DNA of 10,617 nt from JAIVGV01 sp045807785 (GTDB lineage: Bacteria; Acidobacteriota; Blastocatellia; Pyrinomonadales; Pyrinomonadaceae), in assembly GCA_045807785.1 (NCBI GenBank), contig JBJMGS010000238.1, forward strand, positions 1 through 10,617, read 5' to 3'. The translations under genes were made by a program, and so were the position numbers. Below are positions 7,395-10,617 of the stretch, one piece after another (within the stretch, counting starts at the first letter, position 1; each line of letters starts with the position of its first letter). The notes beneath the pieces were generated by a model. That model was not told where the DNA came from. It saw nothing but the letters and a program-made list of their open reading frames with translations, and did no database searches.

Positions 7395-8127
7395 TTCGCT
7401 TTTGAGTTCTATGTTCGGTCTGTCAATGACAACGGTCGGGACACTGGCTGACGCGGCGCCGCAGTTGATCTTCGCCGTGCTCTTCCTGCTCGCGGTGGGT
7501 GCGGCGATCTCGCTCGTCACGCAGCGCAACCCGCTCTACTGCGCCATCTCGCTCGTCTTCGTCTTCCTCTCGCTCGCGGGACTCTACCTGCTGCTCGCCG
7601 CGCCGTTCATCGCCGCCGTGCAGGTCATCGTTTACGCGGGCGCGATCATGGTGCTCGTCGTCTTTGTCATCATGCTCTTGAACGTCGAGGAGCCAGAGCG
7701 AAAACCCGCGCGGCTCAAGTTCCTCGTGCCTGTGGCGGTCGTCTTCGCATCCGTCCTCTTCGCCGAGGCGGCGTTCATCCTCTACTTCGTTCACGAAGCT
7801 GGCTTCGAGCGCGCCAATGCCGCCGCGCCCGCCAACACGGGCTTGACGGCGAACATTGGCGCGGGGCTGTTCACGACCTACCTGCTGCCCTTCGAGATCA
7901 CTTCGCTCCTCATCCTGATGGCAATCGTCGGTGCGATGTCGCTCGCCCGCCGCACGAGCGTGCTGCGCCCGACCGACGTCGTCGTTCCCGGCGCTCAGGT
8001 GCTGACGCGGCACACGCTGACTTCAGCGCCGGACTCGGACGCGACGCCCGTGGTCACGAACACGACCGCCGAGGCAGAGAGCGCGCTCGGGCTGACGAGC
8101 GCCCCGCACCGAAGGGAGAGAGACTAA
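7381..8127 (+). CDS. nuoJ: NADH-quinone oxidoreductase subunit J (ND6 homologue) with polar C-terminal tail
   Basis: NuoJ is a small membrane subunit next to NuoK and NuoH whose third helix changes shape during coupling of quinone reduction to proton pumping. The 248-residue frame has five hydrophobic segments at about 28-46, 53-74, 80-101, 114-138 and 163-189. The third contains the diagnostic QVIVYAGAIMVLVVFVIMLL (81-100). Residues 190-248 form a polar tail rich in Thr, Ala, Ser and charged residues; NuoJ in many bacteria ends soon after the fifth helix, so the tail is an extension. The start is uncertain: ATG 7381 overlaps nuoH by 14 bases, while ATG 7411 or 7426 would leave gaps of 16 or 31 bases and still retain all helices. 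None has a clear ribosome binding site. Confidence 0.93.
   Translation: MPLADSLLSSMFGLSMTTVGTLADAAPQLIFAVLFLLAVGAAISLVTQRNPLYCAISLVFVFLSLAGLYLLLAAPFIAAVQVIVYAGAIMVLVVFVIMLLNVEEPERKPARLKFLVPVAVVFASVLFAEAAFILYFVHEAGFERANAAAPANTGLTANIGAGLFTTYLLPFEITSLLILMAIVGAMSLARRTSVLRPTDVVVPGAQVLTRHTLTSAPDSDATPVVTNTTAEAESALGLTSAPHRRERD
8112..8118 (+). promoter_or_regulatory. Probable ribosome binding site of nuoK
   Basis: AAGGGAG within the last codons of nuoJ resembles the Shine-Dalgarno consensus and lies 12 bases before the nuoK ATG, which is slightly long. It is the best purine-rich site before any start in this window; most of the other starts have pyrimidine-rich leaders. Confidence 0.45.
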
Positions 8128-8130
8128 AAG

Positions 8131-8433
8131 ATGATTCCGCTTTCCTGGTATCTGACGCTCTCGGCGATCCTGTTCACCATCGGCGTGGCGGGCGTCATCA
8201 TCAAGCGCAACGTCATCGCCATGTTCATGTGCATCGAGCTGATGCTCAACGCCGTGAACCTGACGTTCGTCGCCTTCTCGTCCTACTTCCGCGACGCGAC
8301 GGGGCAGCTCTTCGTCTTCATCGTCATGACGGTCGCGGCGGCGGAAGCGGCGGTCGGACTGGGCATCATCCTGACGGTCTTCCGCAACCGCGAGTCGCTC
8401 GACGTGGACGACGCGAGCATGTTGAAGATGTGA
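8131..8433 (+). CDS. nuoK: NADH-quinone oxidoreductase subunit K (ND4L homologue)
   Basis: NuoK is a three-helix membrane subunit in the proton path between NuoJ/NuoH and the antiporter-like subunits. The product is exactly 100 residues, as is typical, with helices at about 3-23, 29-49 and 60-83. The two buried glutamates essential for proton transfer in the E. coli protein are present at the same numbers: Glu36 (MCIELMLNAVNL) and Glu72 (TVAAAEAAVGL). The C-terminus ends in a short acidic stretch. The gene starts three bases after the nuoJ stop and ends 16 bases before nuoL, consistent with a tightly packed membrane-arm block. Confidence 0.97.
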   Translation: MIPLSWYLTLSAILFTIGVAGVIIKRNVIAMFMCIELMLNAVNLTFVAFSSYFRDATGQLFVFIVMTVAAAEAAVGLGIILTVFRNRESLDVDDASMLKM

Positions 8434-8437
8434 GGGC

Positions 8438-8442
8438 GGAAG
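8438..8442 (+). promoter_or_regulatory. Possible weak ribosome binding site of nuoL
   Basis: GGAAG lies seven bases before ATG 8450 in the short nuoK-nuoL gap. Spacing is good, but it is only a partial match to the Shine-Dalgarno consensus, and the bases directly before the ATG are gtttct. Confidence 0.35.
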
Positions 8443-8449
8443 CGTTTCT

Positions 8450-10617
<2,168 letters not shown>

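Overview
The window is one stretch of a respiratory complex I (NADH:quinone oxidoreductase, nuo) operon. All genes are on the + strand in the order nuoC (5' end outside the window), nuoD, nuoE, nuoF, nuoG, nuoH, nuoJ, nuoK, nuoL (3' end outside the window). Seven genes are complete and the two at the edges are partial. No RNA gene, insertion sequence, CRISPR array or phage gene is visible, and no gap between genes exceeds about 110 bases. nuoA/nuoB and nuoM/nuoN would be expected just outside the two ends.

The products cover most of the enzyme. NuoE, NuoF and NuoG form the NADH-oxidising module, with FMN, the NADH site and a chain of Fe-S clusters. NuoC and NuoD form the quinone-reducing connecting module. 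NuoH, NuoJ, NuoK and NuoL are membrane subunits that pump protons. The NADH module rules out the cyanobacterial or plastid NDH-1 type. nuoI, which normally lies between nuoH and nuoJ and carries clusters N6a and N6b, is absent here: nuoH and nuoJ overlap by 14 bases.

The DNA is GC-rich in the genes (roughly 60% by eye), with AT-richer spacers. The organism is a GC-rich aerobic bacterium. The gene sequences together with heptad-repeat spacers make me think of Acidobacteriota (Blastocatellia-like), but this is recollection-based inference and not proven by the window.

Two things go beyond a routine nuo operon. First, four of the five gaps between nuoC and nuoH contain 7-base tandem repeats, belonging to three different sequence families. 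In three of these gaps the repeats form two facing arms that can fold into a long stem-loop, and in every case the downstream arm ends a few bases before the next ATG, where a ribosome binding site would be expected. Second, NuoG has eight cysteines spaced like a 2[4Fe-4S] ferredoxin where well-studied NuoG proteins keep only the four ligands of cluster N4, so it probably carries one additional [4Fe-4S] cluster. Smaller oddities are a His/acid-rich loop and a second long polar insertion in NuoL, and a polar C-terminal tail on NuoJ.
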